Shown here one piece after another: positions 1 to 11,069 of a stretch of DNA of 64,000 bases. Both the position numbers and the translations under genes were made by a program. Where the stretch lies: positions 4,034,001 through 4,098,000 of the forward strand of contig JAEMBT020000002.1 in assembly GCA_018873245.2 (NCBI GenBank), read 5' to 3'. The DNA is from Archegozetes longisetosus. Lineage: Eukaryota > Arthropoda > Arachnida > Sarcoptiformes > Trhypochthoniidae. The notes under the pieces are model-generated. The model saw only the letters and a list, made by a program, of their open reading frames with translations, searched no databases and was not told where the DNA came from. Each line of letters opens with the position of its first letter. Position 1 is the first letter of the stretch.

Positions 1-665
1 GCCTTATTTTAATGTGTAAACTGAACATTTAGTTAAGATATATAAATATTTTTGAGCAATCACATTAAATCTTGAAAACGCTGCTTGCTTATCAATAATT
101 TTAGTTTGGACGAATAATTTTCAAGCCATTTAAATCATTGAACAACTTGACTGTTTAAAACTAGCTCTTTCCTAGCGTTAACTTGTAAGCGTTAGGCTGT
201 GCACTAATAATATTCTAATTTAGAAATATAAAGAATTTATTTTAGGTCTTAAGCGGGAATTTTCTCTTCTGGCTCATCAATTGAAACTTTTCGGTCGTTT
301 AATATTAAATAAATTACTTTTCTGTATTAAATTTATTATGTGACTTAATAGTAAAGCTTAGAAAAATATTGAAAATATCCGAGAATTAGCTACAATTTAC
401 AGAACAAAATTATAATGTAAAAATTAGATTATCTCCATAATGATTGACGCTTCAGAGATATAGTTGAATAATCATAATTTCAGGAAGCTAATAAACTATG
501 CCTATTGTGATATGTTTTTATTTACTCAGGTTTTCCATTCTCAATAATGAATCATTTTCTGCTCTACAATTATGAAGTTTCACCATTTCAACATTTTATA
601 AATATTTTATTGCTCATAGTTTAAGATAAAAACTAACTGTTGGCTTAGTAGACAGTGTGTTAGCA
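1..665. other. upstream non-coding region
   Basis: AT-rich DNA in front of the innexin gene. I see no convincing exon, RNA gene or repeat. It presumably holds the innexin promoter and 5' UTR, but no clear TATA/Inr pair stands out. Confidence 0.5.
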
Positions 666-1891
666 ATGGGTCAAAAAAGTATCGATAAATTATTGGGTGG
701 TTTATCGGGACTTATTAAAGTCAAATTTATAGTAACCGACAACTTTATTTTTCGACTTCACACTAAATTCACTGTTGCATTGCTTTTAGTATTCAGTATT
801 TTAATCACTGCCCGACAGTACATTGGTGATCCTATTGATTGTATTGCACCTAAAAATGCTTTTCCTCAACAATTGTTGGACACTTTCTGTTGGATTCACG
901 GCACTTTCAGTTTAGTTGACGACTGGCATAAGGAAGTAGGACAACAAGTACCTTATCCTGGAGTTTCCAAATCTATTAAAACATCTGAGAAAATATACCA
1001 TAAATATTATCAATGGGTGTGCTTTGTACTATTTTTGCAGGCAGTATTATTTTACGCGCCTCACTTTTATTGGAAAACTTGTGAAAAGTCGCGACTCAAG
1101 TCAATTCTACTCGATTTAGATCAACCCCTAATGGTTGAAGACAAAAGACGTGCAAACATCAAAATGTTGGTCAACTATTTGAAAGTGAATCTCCATAATC
1201 ATCAAGTGTTTGCACTAAAATATTATTTGGCTGAAATGTATCTTTTAGTTAACGTGTTGTTTCAGATGTTTTTAATGGATTTATTTTTAGGCGGAGAGTT
1301 TACGTCTTATGGATGGAAAGTATGAATTTTCATTATATATCAAATCAAATTTAAAAATTAGAATTTGTTTGTTTTCAATCAAAGGTAATGCAATTCACAG
1401 AATGGGATCCATCCGTGCGTTTTGATCCAATGATAAAAGTATTTCCACGGATGACTAAATGCAATTTTTACAATTATGGACCTTCTGGTGATGTGCAACT
1501 TTACGATGCGATATGTATTTTACCGATTAATATAATTAATGAGAAGATTTATATTATTTTGTGGTTTTGGTTGTATTTTTTGCAAATGTTCACTTGTTTA
1601 TTATTGATATACCGAATATTGATTTTGATCTTTCCTACTCTGAGATACTATTTGTTGAGATATAGGGCTAATCGTTGTAAACCCGAACACATCGAAACAG
1701 TTGTTTCGAAAAGTTCAATCGGTGATTGGTTTGTATTAAGTTTACTTCAAAAAAATATGGATCAAATCAATTTCAGTCACACGATTGCACTCTTTGCTAC
1801 ATCTCTTAAAGATGAAAATCAAGACATGAAACTTATATCAGATAAATTCAATATAATCGAAGACAATATCTTTTTGACATCTAATGTTTGA
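666..1891 (+). CDS. innexin (gap-junction protein)
   Basis: Two exons, 666-1319 and 1385-1891, joined in phase 0 across a 65-bp GT-AG intron, give 386 aa. An in-frame GTG at 657 lies upstream, but ATG 666 gives the usual short innexin N-terminus (MGQKSIDK). Four membrane segments are visible: about residues 37-55 (TVALLLVFSILITARQ), 117-137, 192-215 and 270-295. The family signature YIGDPIDC follows TM1. The first extracellular loop carries Cys in PIDCI and DTFCWIHGTF, and the second carries Cys in TKCNF and DAICI, the two pairs expected for innexins. TM2 has YQWV and an aromatic-rich end. Innexins form invertebrate gap junctions and hemichannels in the plasma membrane. Length and topology are complete. 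Which innexin subtype it is cannot be told. Confidence 0.95.
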
Positions 1892-1906
1892 CGAACTAAT
1901 TAATAT

Positions 1907-3345
1907 ACAGTCGAGATCTTTTCAAAGTTGACAGTAAGAGACTATTAACTCAATGAAAAAGCTAATATACTGATGACATTTCAAAATGAATATCAGTGTA
2001 TTATATATAGTTTTAAAGGTTAATTTATGAACTTTAGATTTAGTATTTTGCCAAAGTTAAAATTTTATTCACAAAAGGTATAAAGAAATTTATACAAAAC
2101 ACGTTGTATTTTATATGCTTTCATAAATAAGTTGACATTAAATAGATTTTGTATTTTATCAGTCTATTGTAAAAGTATTTAAATTAAATTTTTTCACAAT
2201 AATTATATAGAGTGTATGATTAGTTTTATTTGACTGAATCGCACGAAATGCCAAAGTGGAGAGAATTGGATGAATCAGAACGTATGCAGGTGTATACTGA
2301 ACGTAAGTCAGGCCAAACTTTACGAGCAATAGCCGAAAATCACAACATGAGCCACGAAGGTGTAAGAAGTATAGTTAACAAGATAATAGCAACTAATTCT
2401 GCTAAGACATTACCACGAGGGGGTAGAAAAAGAGTAACGACAACTCGAACTGATAACCGAATTAAACGTGAGGTCAGAATCAATCCTAAAATTTCAGCAC
2501 AGGAGATAAAAGAGGTTTTATTTTTAGATATCAGTGTGTCAACTATAAAACGTAGACTAAATGGGAGAGGATATAATGGTCGCATTGCCCGAAAAAACCT
2601 TTTATATCACCTGTGAATCAGAAAAAGAGACTAGAATTTGCTAAACACTATGTAAATATGCCACTATCATTCTGGCAGAAGATTATCTGGAGTGATGAAA
2701 GCAAATTTGAACTTCAGGGCAACAAAAAAGTGGTTCGGGTCTGACGTAAAAAGAATGAAGCATTCATTAAAAAAAATACTGTTGGAATGGTCAAACATTC
2801 AAAATACATTATGATATGGGGTTGCTTTTCAGGTCATGTAATCGGTGATTTGGCTGAAGTCAAAGGTACAATGAAGGCTGATGGCTATCTGAACATATTA
2901 GCAGCCAATCTAAAAAGATCAAGTGAGAAAATGGGGATTCAAAATGACTTTATTTTCCAGCACGACAACGACCCGAAACACACGTCTAAAATTGTCAAAA
3001 AAATTTTGGCTGATAACGAGATCGAAGTGCTTCCATGACCTCCACAAAGTCCAGATTTAAATCCAATTGAACATCTCTGGGATGAATTGGATCGATTGAT
3101 ACCGAAAATTCGGCGTAAGAGCCTAGGAGGCTTCAAATCTTCATTATTTGAGTCGTGGAGTAAAATTAGTTCTGAAACTATAAATAATTTGATAAATAGT
3201 ATGCATAAACGACTCCAACATGTCATCATTGCTAAGGGTGGGCCAACTAGGTACTAATTGTCAATTTCTGTTTAATTACAATTAAGTTATATAATAATTT
3301 TCAATCTGTCAACTTATTTCTGCTTTGACAAGAGATTAAAATAAA
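1907..3345 (+). mobile_element. degenerate Tc1-like transposon
   Basis: Contains a broken Tc1 transposase (2248-3257). Inverted repeats remain on both sides: a 13-bp perfect pair, AAATAAGTTGACA at 2125-2137 and its complement at 3307-3319, plus AAGTTGACAG at 1925-1934 against CTGTCAACTT at 3306-3315. The left end probably starts at TA-CAGT near 1906-1908, the usual Tc1 terminus. The right end is blurred, so the outer boundaries are estimates. Confidence 0.75.
2248..3257 (+). pseudogene. Tc1 transposase, inactivated
   Basis: The first reading frame starts at ATG 2248 and encodes the N-terminal paired-like HTH DNA-binding region (ERKSGQTLRAIAEN, then STIKRRLNGRGYNGRIARK). A frameshift near 2600 moves the rest to other frames: WQKIIWSDESKFEL (first catalytic D), MIWGCFSG, FQHDNDPKHT (second D) and PPQSPDLNPIEHLWDELD (E), a DD34E Tc1 triad. 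In-frame TGA codons near 2743 and at 3036-3038 (in place of the Trp of the family's PWxPQSPDLNP motif) also break it. The end, AKGGPTRY, is family-like. So this is a full-length but dead copy. Confidence 0.9.
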
Positions 3346-4369
3346 TCAAATGGCAATCAATTTATAAGACATTTTCGATTTCTATCTCAATCAACTGAAA
3401 CTATTATTTATTTAAGATATTCTATAATTATTTCATAATTTTTCAATAATTAAATTTTGTAACAAACATTTATGTTTCTAATATTCTCTTATCTCAACTT
3501 TGAGAAGACCTTGAGTGTATATTTTAATCTATATATAAGATCGAGCAAAAAATATGATATTTCATTCTAATTTCGAAATCTGTGTAAAGGATTATCTTTT
3601 ATGCGGACTTTTTCAAATTAAATGATTTAAATGTTCTAAAATTAATATTAAAATCTTTTTTAGTTTTTGAATATTATGTGAAAATCAATTGAAGATTTGA
3701 GTTAATAAACTATTTACTTAAGTGAATCCATTCAGAATATCTTAATAACAAATAATTTAAACAATAACTATAAAACTAATAAAAAACTAAAATCATTATT
3801 AGGAATTTCGATAATAGATTCTTAAGGATTTCGTATGTCTGGACTTGGTGTGAGCACGACCTCTTTTCAACAAGTAGTGAATTTCTCGGCAATATCTTAA
3901 GCTTGTTACGGATCTACATCCTCAATTATCGCAGGTAATCAATCAATTTTCTTCAACTATTGTTTTGATTATAATATATCATATAACATGGGCTCTTCAG
4001 CTGAAATCCCCAGACAGCTGAGATCAAGTGGCCCTTAAGACGAGTGTCTCGAGTCTCAAATCTCTGAGGAACCTTCAACAAAGTAGGGGCACTCTTACTT
4101 CAGCAGATGGGAACCCAAAGATGTATTGCGGAGGTCAGTAATATCCTATTTTGTGAACACTAAGTCAAAGTTCACAGTTATGGACATGAAGTCGCCTGAC
4201 CTCCGATTAAGTCTTTGTTCTTCAACTAGAGCGGCCAGGAGGTTTAGCTGCTCAAGCTTTCTCCACATGGCTTGAGCAACTTCCATTCCATCACTGATGT
4301 CTGACCCAATTCCCAAGTGAATGGCATTTTTGGCGACACCTGAGAAGGAGACTAACCGACTTAATACTA
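3346..4369. other. intergenic, unassigned
   Basis: AT-rich to about 3830, then distinctly richer in GC up to the inverted repeat that starts near 4370. The 3840-4370 part may be the outer body of that repeat element. A minus-strand open frame runs 4146-4457 into the arm; I do not recognise its product. Confidence 0.4.
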
Positions 4370-5525
4370 GAGATCCTCTGCCTAAGTCTCCAGCGCGAGC
4401 TTTGTTTTGGGAGTACCGCTCAAGACCCCCTGCCGCTTGTGGATGCCATATCGGCATAACGCGACTCGGAGCACTTAGCCAAGCTTCTTACGAGACCTGT
4501 TATTCGCCAACACCACGGGGAAGTGGCTCCGGTCGCAAACGCTAGCCCGTTTCGATCCTACCAAAATCTACTGGTTTTCTATGCTACAACTTTTTAATGG
4601 ACTCATCTATTGACAAAATACTTTTTATTTCTGAAGTAGGTCTTGGTACTGTGTAACATCCAATATGTTCCGTTAGGAGACACGTTTAGGCCATTTTGAG
4701 CATACCCCGTTTATTGTAAATAAAGAGTTGCGTGGATTATTACAATGACAATTGGAGGGTATAAAACCTGTTTAGGAGCTATTTCATTGGACAGAGCATT
4801 TTATTCTTAGCAGCCTGCAGATCTAAAATGCGACCATCCATTTTATAGTCATTTCATTTGATGAACAATTAACTTGATAGACATCCGATTGATAGATATT
4901 TTAAGTAGACAAAATTTTAAGTTATTCAAAATAAGTCCTTCAATTTATTCACATACCTAAGACTTGAAATAATCGTATATCAATTAAACTGAAAGTGAAG
5001 TACATTGAATGTCATATCTGCTAATCTTTTAATCTCATGAAAATTAAGATATTTCACTCATGCAAAATCTGAACCCATTAACCTATCTTTCAAGTGAATG
5101 GAAAGTGATTTTTACTTTGAGTCCATTAAGTTTAATATATTAATTTGCTATTTAACTGGAATCTTCTGCATATTCATATTTAAAGGAGTTCGCACTAAAT
5201 GGCCTAAGCGCACTCCTTGACGGAACATATCAGATATTATACAGTACCAAGACCTATTTCAAAAGTAAAAGGAATTTTGTCAATCGATGAGTCGTTTCAA
5301 GAGTAAATAGCCAAAATACAAATAGATTTCGATAGGACGAGAACGGGCTAGCGATGCGAACGAAGCCACCTCCCCGCGGTGCCGGCGGGCTACAGGCATT
5401 GTGAGAGGCCTGGCTAAGTACTCCGGGTCGCATTATGCTGGCATGGCATCTGCTAGCGGCAAGAGGATCTCGGGTGGTACTCCCAAAACAAAGCCCTCGC
5501 TGGACTTAGACAGAGGGCCTTCAAC
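4370..5525. repeat. long inverted repeat (two diverged arms)
   Basis: Left arm about 4370-4697, right arm about 5195-5525, in opposite orientation around a spacer of roughly 500 bp. Matching landmarks (left read on the minus strand): AATGGCCTAA, then CGGAACATAT, then CAGTACCAAGACCTA, then TTTTGTCAAT(A/C)GATGAGTC, then ACGGGCTAGCG, then GGCTAAGT(G/A)CTCCG(A/G)GTCGC, then GGTACTCCCAAAACAAAGC. The outer halves are GC-rich, unlike the surroundings. Both arms encode a similar peptide in one frame (left LAKCSESRYADMASTSGRG, right LAKYSGSHYAGMASASGKR), so the repeat may derive from a coding element. I do not recognise the family; it may be two inverted copies of one dispersed repeat. Confidence 0.8.
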
Positions 5526-6457
5526 GAAAAATTGGCTACAATATCCCTCTCGGGCTTCATGCCCATCTGGAGTTGCTACTGCGCTTCAAGAATGTATGGC
5601 TACCATTATAAAATACAAATACCCAGAATGCGACACCAATCTCCAGAAAAAGAGGAAGATGTCGCTTTTCAGTGCAGACAAGACCGACCTCTTAGTCTTT
5701 GTTCAAGAGACAAGACCACGCTTCTTGGCAAAGCGAGGTAGGCCTGATCCCAGTGATTTTATACCTAGGATATGCGCAGCACATATCTGAGATTCAAAGT
5801 CCAGCAGAATCCTGAGATGCTATTTACGTGACTTTGGAATCCTCTGACAGCGAACAATACAGATGAAGTTTAGCATCTTTTATATTATACTTTAAAATAA
5901 TTAAATTATAAATTATTTTATAATAACTAATACATTTTACACTTTTATACATTCTTAAGCTTTTATACATGTTTACAACGTATCCGCAATTATTTATATT
6001 TCTAAGTGAAATTCTTAAGTATTTTCGCTGGTGATATTTCATTGGTCTTTAGTCCGTAACTTCCTAGGCGATTCACTGACTTCAAGAATTCTTTCCGTTA
6101 ATTGAATGACTTGTCCTAGGCTAAAACTTAAGTCGGTCACCGTTAGGGGGCGTCGATAGGCAAGAGTCTACGGGTTTTGGGCAAACTCCTTTTTTTAGAG
6201 AACCAAAATGTTGACGCCTTATGGTCTACCTGTTATAATATATCTCAGACAAACTTAGGGAGTTACCCTGAAATGTACTCATAAAGTCGGAGTTTTGATC
6301 GGTCAATTATCATTTTGGCGTTAACATTTCTACGAAAAATTTTGATAGTATTTATTATTCAGTCATCTTCACATTTTTAATTAACTCCTGAAATTATCTA
6401 AAAAGTATATTTTTTGACTGAATTGGTTTTTGGTCGTGATCTCAAATTTAATTAGTA
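5526..6457. other. intergenic, unassigned
   Basis: Continuation of the GC-richer repeat body to about 5800, then AT-rich DNA, with another GC-richer patch at 6050-6200. An open frame on the plus strand continues the right-arm peptide to 5790. No recognisable gene. Confidence 0.4.
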
Positions 6458-7831
6458 CAAGGGTTTGTCCAAAATTATTTGCACTAACTTTTATTTTTAT
6501 CGATAAACTACAAAAATATGATTTAAAATATGGAAATTAACATCAATTTATTCGAAATATATTCCCTCTTCATTAAAGCATCGCTCCCATCTTCTCACCA
6601 ATTCTTGAAAAACCGCTGGCCAATCATTAAGTGTTAAGCTGTTTAGAAATCTATTGGCTCTACCTTTCAATTCAGAATTTGTTTGAAAACTTTTGCCCAC
6701 TAAATGATTTTTGAGTTTTGGAAAAAGTCTGTAATCATTTGGAGCTAAATCTGGTGAATATGGAGCGTGTGGGAGTTCAATTGAATTGGTGGCTAAAAAG
6801 CTGGCGATTTCTCTTGTTTTATGCGGCCGAGCGTTGTCATGCAAAAGGATGAATCCATTGCGTTTTACAGGTCTCTTTCGCTTCACTGCTCTTAACAAAC
6901 CTTTCAAAACTTCCAAATAAGCCTCTCCAGTGACTGTTGATTTTCTTGGAAAGAAGTGACGATAAACCACTACTTTACTATCGAAAAACACATATAGCAT
7001 TAATTTTGATTTTGATTTCATGATTCGTGGCTTTTTCGGTGTTTTCTCGTCACTCCTTTTCCATTGAGAAGTTTGTCGTTTTCTCGGAGGGTCGTAATAG
7101 TGAACCCAAGTCTCGTCACCAGTGATGATGTTGTCGAGAAAACTGTCATCTTCTCTTCTGTATCGATCCAAATTAAGTTTTGAAAGATTTTTTCGGAGTT
7201 CCTTCTGGGCGTTGGTGAGCAATCGTGGAATCCACAAACACGAAACTTTTTTCATCTTCAATTCTTCGCGAAGTATCCGCAAAACACTGGTTTTAGATAA
7301 CTTTGTGACTCTCGCGAGTTCACGGGATGTCACACATCGATTATCTGTAACCAGTTCGTTGATGATAATTGAAGAAGTTGTGTTTACAACAGTGTTTGGA
7401 CGGCCAGCTCCTGACTTATTGATGATGTTTTCGCGTCCATTTTTGAACTCCTTGTGTAATCTGAAGACATTTCTTTTCTTGTAAAAATTGGTGATATCCT
7501 TTGGAAAAGCTGTAGATAAAGTTTCCATTGTTTCCTTCGGTGATTTGTTTAAATTAACACAAGTTTTGATGAAGACGCGTTGCTGTAACTTCAAGTTTAA
7601 GTCTTGCCTAACATCCATTTTCTACACTTTGTGCTAAACTAAACTTATTCGACATTCAGAAAAATCACTCTAACTTTTTAATCCTTTAAGATATTTTGAT
7701 AATCTTTTTTGGAATTTAAAGCCTAATAATGCCTTTTCATTTATTTGCTTTCAGATTAATTTTATCTCTATTGAAAGCGAAGTTAAATTAATTCGAAAAA
7801 ATTAGTGCAAATAATTTTGAACCAACCCTTG
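6458..7831 (-). mobile_element. mariner transposon, apparently intact
   Basis: The 1374-bp element is flanked by TA on both sides (6456-6457 and 7832-7833). Terminal inverted repeats of about 30 bp, CAAGGGTTTGTCCAAAATTA at the left and CAAGGGTTGGTTCAAAATTA when the right end is read inward, continue alike through TTTGCACTAA. They enclose a single open transposase frame on the minus strand. Length, TA target and TIRs fit the mariner family. Confidence 0.95.
6548..7618 (-). CDS. mariner transposase (DD34D)
   Basis: Uninterrupted 356-aa frame starting at ATG 7618, the length typical of mariner transposases. The N-terminal part holds two helix-turn-helix blocks (VFIKTCVNLNKSPKETMETL; SRELARVTKLSKTSVLRIL). 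Catalytic motifs are all present: TGDETWVHYYDP (first Asp), ILLHDNARPH (second Asp) and YSPDLAPNDYRLFPKLK (third Asp). It cuts and pastes the element at TA sites in the nucleus. No stop or frameshift is seen, so the copy could be functional or recently active; expression cannot be judged. Confidence 0.95.
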   Translation of the reverse strand: MDVRQDLNLKLQQRVFIKTCVNLNKSPKETMETLSTAFPKDITNFYKKRNVFRLHKEFKNGRENIINKSGAGRPNTVVNTTSSIIINELVTDNRCVTSRELARVTKLSKTSVLRILREELKMKKVSCLWIPRLLTNAQKELRKNLSKLNLDRYRREDDSFLDNIITGDETWVHYYDPPRKRQTSQWKRSDEKTPKKPRIMKSKSKLMLYVFFDSKVVVYRHFFPRKSTVTGEAYLEVLKGLLRAVKRKRPVKRNGFILLHDNARPHKTREIASFLATNSIELPHAPYSPDLAPNDYRLFPKLKNHLVGKSFQTNSELKGRANRFLNSLTLNDWPAVFQELVRRWERCFNEEGIYFE

Positions 7832-8589
7832 TATATTTGAAAGTACTTAACTTTTGAACAACTTTTCTTTTAAACTTAATAAATCTAAACAAAGTGTCAT
7901 ACCTGATCAACATTTGAATGATTTTATGAAAATAATTTCAGATAAAAGTTTAAGTCCTAATATCGATAAAATTGTATCTGAAATGTAACTGTCATGTATC
8001 AAGTAGTAATGATAAATAAAAGCTATCTTAAAAATTAAGATAAAAGTTTGGCTCTAGACTCGAATTACTTTTCCGATATGGCTCTTCAGCCAAGAAAGTG
8101 TAGCCAGTTCTACAAAGTAATCAATTGAAAAAATTGACGGACATTCAACATTTTTATTAGTGGAAAAGATAATTTTTAATTAATAGAAGGTCCGAAAATA
8201 GTTTTTTAGATATTTAAGTGCTAAATTTATTTCTACATTTATTATACAGGTATACTTTTGAAATCAATAACGTTTGATAAAATCGGTTGATTTTTAAGCA
8301 TTTTATTATGAAGCATCATAAATTTCGAGACTCTCGTACCGATCTCTAATTTTTATTAGATTTTCATGTCAATTCATATGTTCATTGAATATAAGTAAAT
8401 GATTTCTTAATTTGTAAAATTCTTGATTCTTAGAAACCATGAAAAAAGTACACAAAGTTTATATCTTTGATTCAAATGACAAATAATAAGATTATAAGGA
8501 ATCGTCTAAACATTTTGCTATCGTAAAACTATGAAATATGAAGTGTCTAAATTTGAGAATAAATCTAAGAGAGTAACAATATATTCTAA
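7832..8589. other. intergenic
   Basis: AT-rich DNA between the mariner and a hAT relic. No gene or clear repeat seen. Confidence 0.4.
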
Positions 8590-9670
8590 AGAAGTTGTGT
8601 ATAATCGCAGGCATTGAATTATAACTAAAGCTATTGTTCATCACTGTTGCGTTAGTACTCAAAAACACAATCTTACTATCTTTTCATTTAAGAGCCAATC
8701 AATTGATTGGCTTGAAAGAATGATCAGAAAGAAGTTTAGAAGTCTTCGTTGAATGACTTTTGTTCATAAACTGCGGTTTTAATAGCAGATGCAAAATCCT
8801 TTTATGAATGTGTTGCAATCGGTCAATCATTCCTTAAGGAGAGATCGAACATTTCAAGAGTATTCAATCGACAATCTAATGAACAAACCAAAAAAGTTAT
8901 TTGAAATTTACGCATAAGAATAAAATCTATTTAGTTGATCGAAACTGTCTTATATATCGATATGGCGTTAATTCGAGTCATCCAAATGAAAGAACGCGAG
9001 TTTTAGATATGAATGAGTTGTTAGTCCTGTTTTTATTCTTTGATATTCATTTCTATTCAATATAGTCAAGAACTATTGAGCAATATCTCGATTGTTCTCC
9101 TAATGAAAGCGAATTGTGGTTTAACAGTAACGTTCGTTCTTTTTGTGATTCTCATTATTAAAGAAAGAATTTCTAGTTAAAACCCAAATCTTACTTTCAG
9201 CACTAAGTTCACAGATTTCTGTATCATTAATACATATAATCTTCAAGAGTCATTTTCAAAGAATTTAATTCCACAAAAGCCACTGAAACATCGCTAAAAT
9301 TTGTCACAATCACCAAACTTTTCAATATTACTCTTTCGTGAGCAAAGGCATAACTGCGCATAATTGATATAAGAGTAGGTCGTCGAAATTTCAGGAACAA
9401 CTCGACATTGTAGATCAAACTAAGGAGTCTTTCGGGTTCTATATCACAGAAACTTGAAAAATATATCGATAAAATCCTGATTTAAAATAGCTCAGAAATA
9501 CTTCGGATATTAACCTGAAACTGTTTTATGCACCCCTTAATTCTGCAGCAGTTGAATAAAGTTTTTCATTTTTAACCATATTCTCAATGAGAGACGAGAA
9601 AAATCAAGCACAGAAAACATTGAAATATTATCAATTTTAAAATACAACGGTTTCTTGTAATATTTAGTTC
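8590..9670 (+). pseudogene. hAT transposase relic
   Basis: The stretch 9160-9660 aligns with 56970-57480 over about 480 bp: both share AGCACTAAGTTCA, TTTAATT, and the coding end that reads APLN(S/T)AAV followed by a Ser-Phe-rich tail. That end corresponds to the hAT C-terminal dimerisation motif (compare YAPLVSVDVERSFS in the hAT at 57976). Upstream, about 8620-8900, broken frames give a segment like IDWLERMIRKKFRSLR, similar to the CxxH-following region of hAT proteins. Many stops and indels; long dead. The left limit is approximate. Confidence 0.6.
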
Positions 9671-11069
9671 TTGTGTGATTTTTTTATTATTACTATAAAA
9701 AATTAAAATTTTTAACCAAATAACCACCAAAAATATGATTTATTTTGACCAAAAATCCTTTCTCTACTCATTATTATCTGTCTCTTATTCGCTGAAATTG
9801 CCTTCTATTTCATATAGAATAACAAAAAGATGTGCAAAGTCCTAAACCATGAAATAACTTATACTCAGACTAGACTTTAAATTAACATTTATTGAAATGA
9901 GTTGAATGTGAAGGATATCTCACAACTAGTCTAAAATATTACAATCATATTATAAAATTAGTATAATATAATTGTATATTTCTATTCTACACCTATCGCA
10001 TTTATTAATATCTTTAATCATTTTGCTTAAATAAACTTTTATCTGGAATTCTTTTTGATTATTAGGATAGTTGCTATGCATCTTATCTGAGAAAATTTAC
10101 GATCTAATTTTATTAGAGTCAGGTAAGGAAAATGTTATTTTTTGTGAAAAAGCTATCATTTTATGCTTTATTAATATTACACTTTAGATTAGATTGAGTT
10201 ATCTAAACATTGCAAGTTTTACAAGTGAACGACTGGTAAATAAGCTTTTATGTTGTGTTTTTGTAATGAGGCGATAAGGAAATTCACATAAGGTTTAACA
10301 AAACAGTTAAAATAGTAATTGTTCTCAAAGAAAATCAACACTAAAACATTATTTTAATAAACACAAATTGGTTTTTATATGTACTAAAAAGCGCACTTCC
10401 CTAAAGAGAGTGCAGAAAGGTTTTCACGGTGTTTTTAAATCTTAAAATGCAGTATCAGATATAGTAAAATGAACCTTAGGAAAAAACCATCTAAGTCAAT
10501 TTGTAGCAGAAGTTAGAAAATTGTAATTAAATTGTAAATTTTCCATATAAATTACTATATGAATATTAATGAGCTACTGTATGTTTATTTTTAATTAAAA
10601 ATGCAAGTGGCATTTATTTATATACATTTAATTAAAAAATAACTATATTTTTATTACTTGAAATTTAAAGCTACTTGAATGTTAATTTTTTGTATTAAAA
10701 GCATTTACATACTAAACACTTTATTGAAAAATACAATCAAAAAGCTTGTCCATTGACCTGAGGGAAGCAACGTTTTTATTACATTCATGTAGGAATTTAT
10801 ATGAAAAAAATAAATTATTTATAATCTTCTAATTTTACTACAAATTGAGTTGGATGGTTTTTCCTAAAAGTCATATTAGTATATCTGATGCGATGTTTTA
10901 GAAATATGATGAAGACCTCTCTGCATTCTCTTTAGAGAAGCATGCATTTTAAGATTAAACTAAACTCCAGTTTGAAGGCTTCTACTTCTGTGAGAATTAG
11001 GAGCGAAATATATTAGTCTGGTCAGCATCGACGCGATGCACTTCATTAAAGATAAAAACTCTAATTAGT
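9671..11069. other. intergenic
   Basis: About 1.4 kb of AT-rich sequence with no open frame of note and no recognised repeat. Its right end would contain the 3' flank of the minus-strand caspase gene. Confidence 0.45.

Noticed and set aside
657-665. Innexin start at GTG 657
   Set aside because: The ATG nine bases downstream gives the standard innexin N-terminus; non-ATG starts are not expected here.
5824-6042. Minus-strand open frame of 72 aa
   Set aside because: Composition is that of AT-rich non-coding DNA (Tyr/Ile/Lys-rich), no family.
7122-7484. Plus-strand open frame of 120 aa
   Set aside because: Antisense shadow of the mariner transposase.
9227-9418. Minus-strand open frame of 63 aa
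   Set aside because: Antisense to the hAT relic, whose sense strand matches 57.0-57.5 kb.
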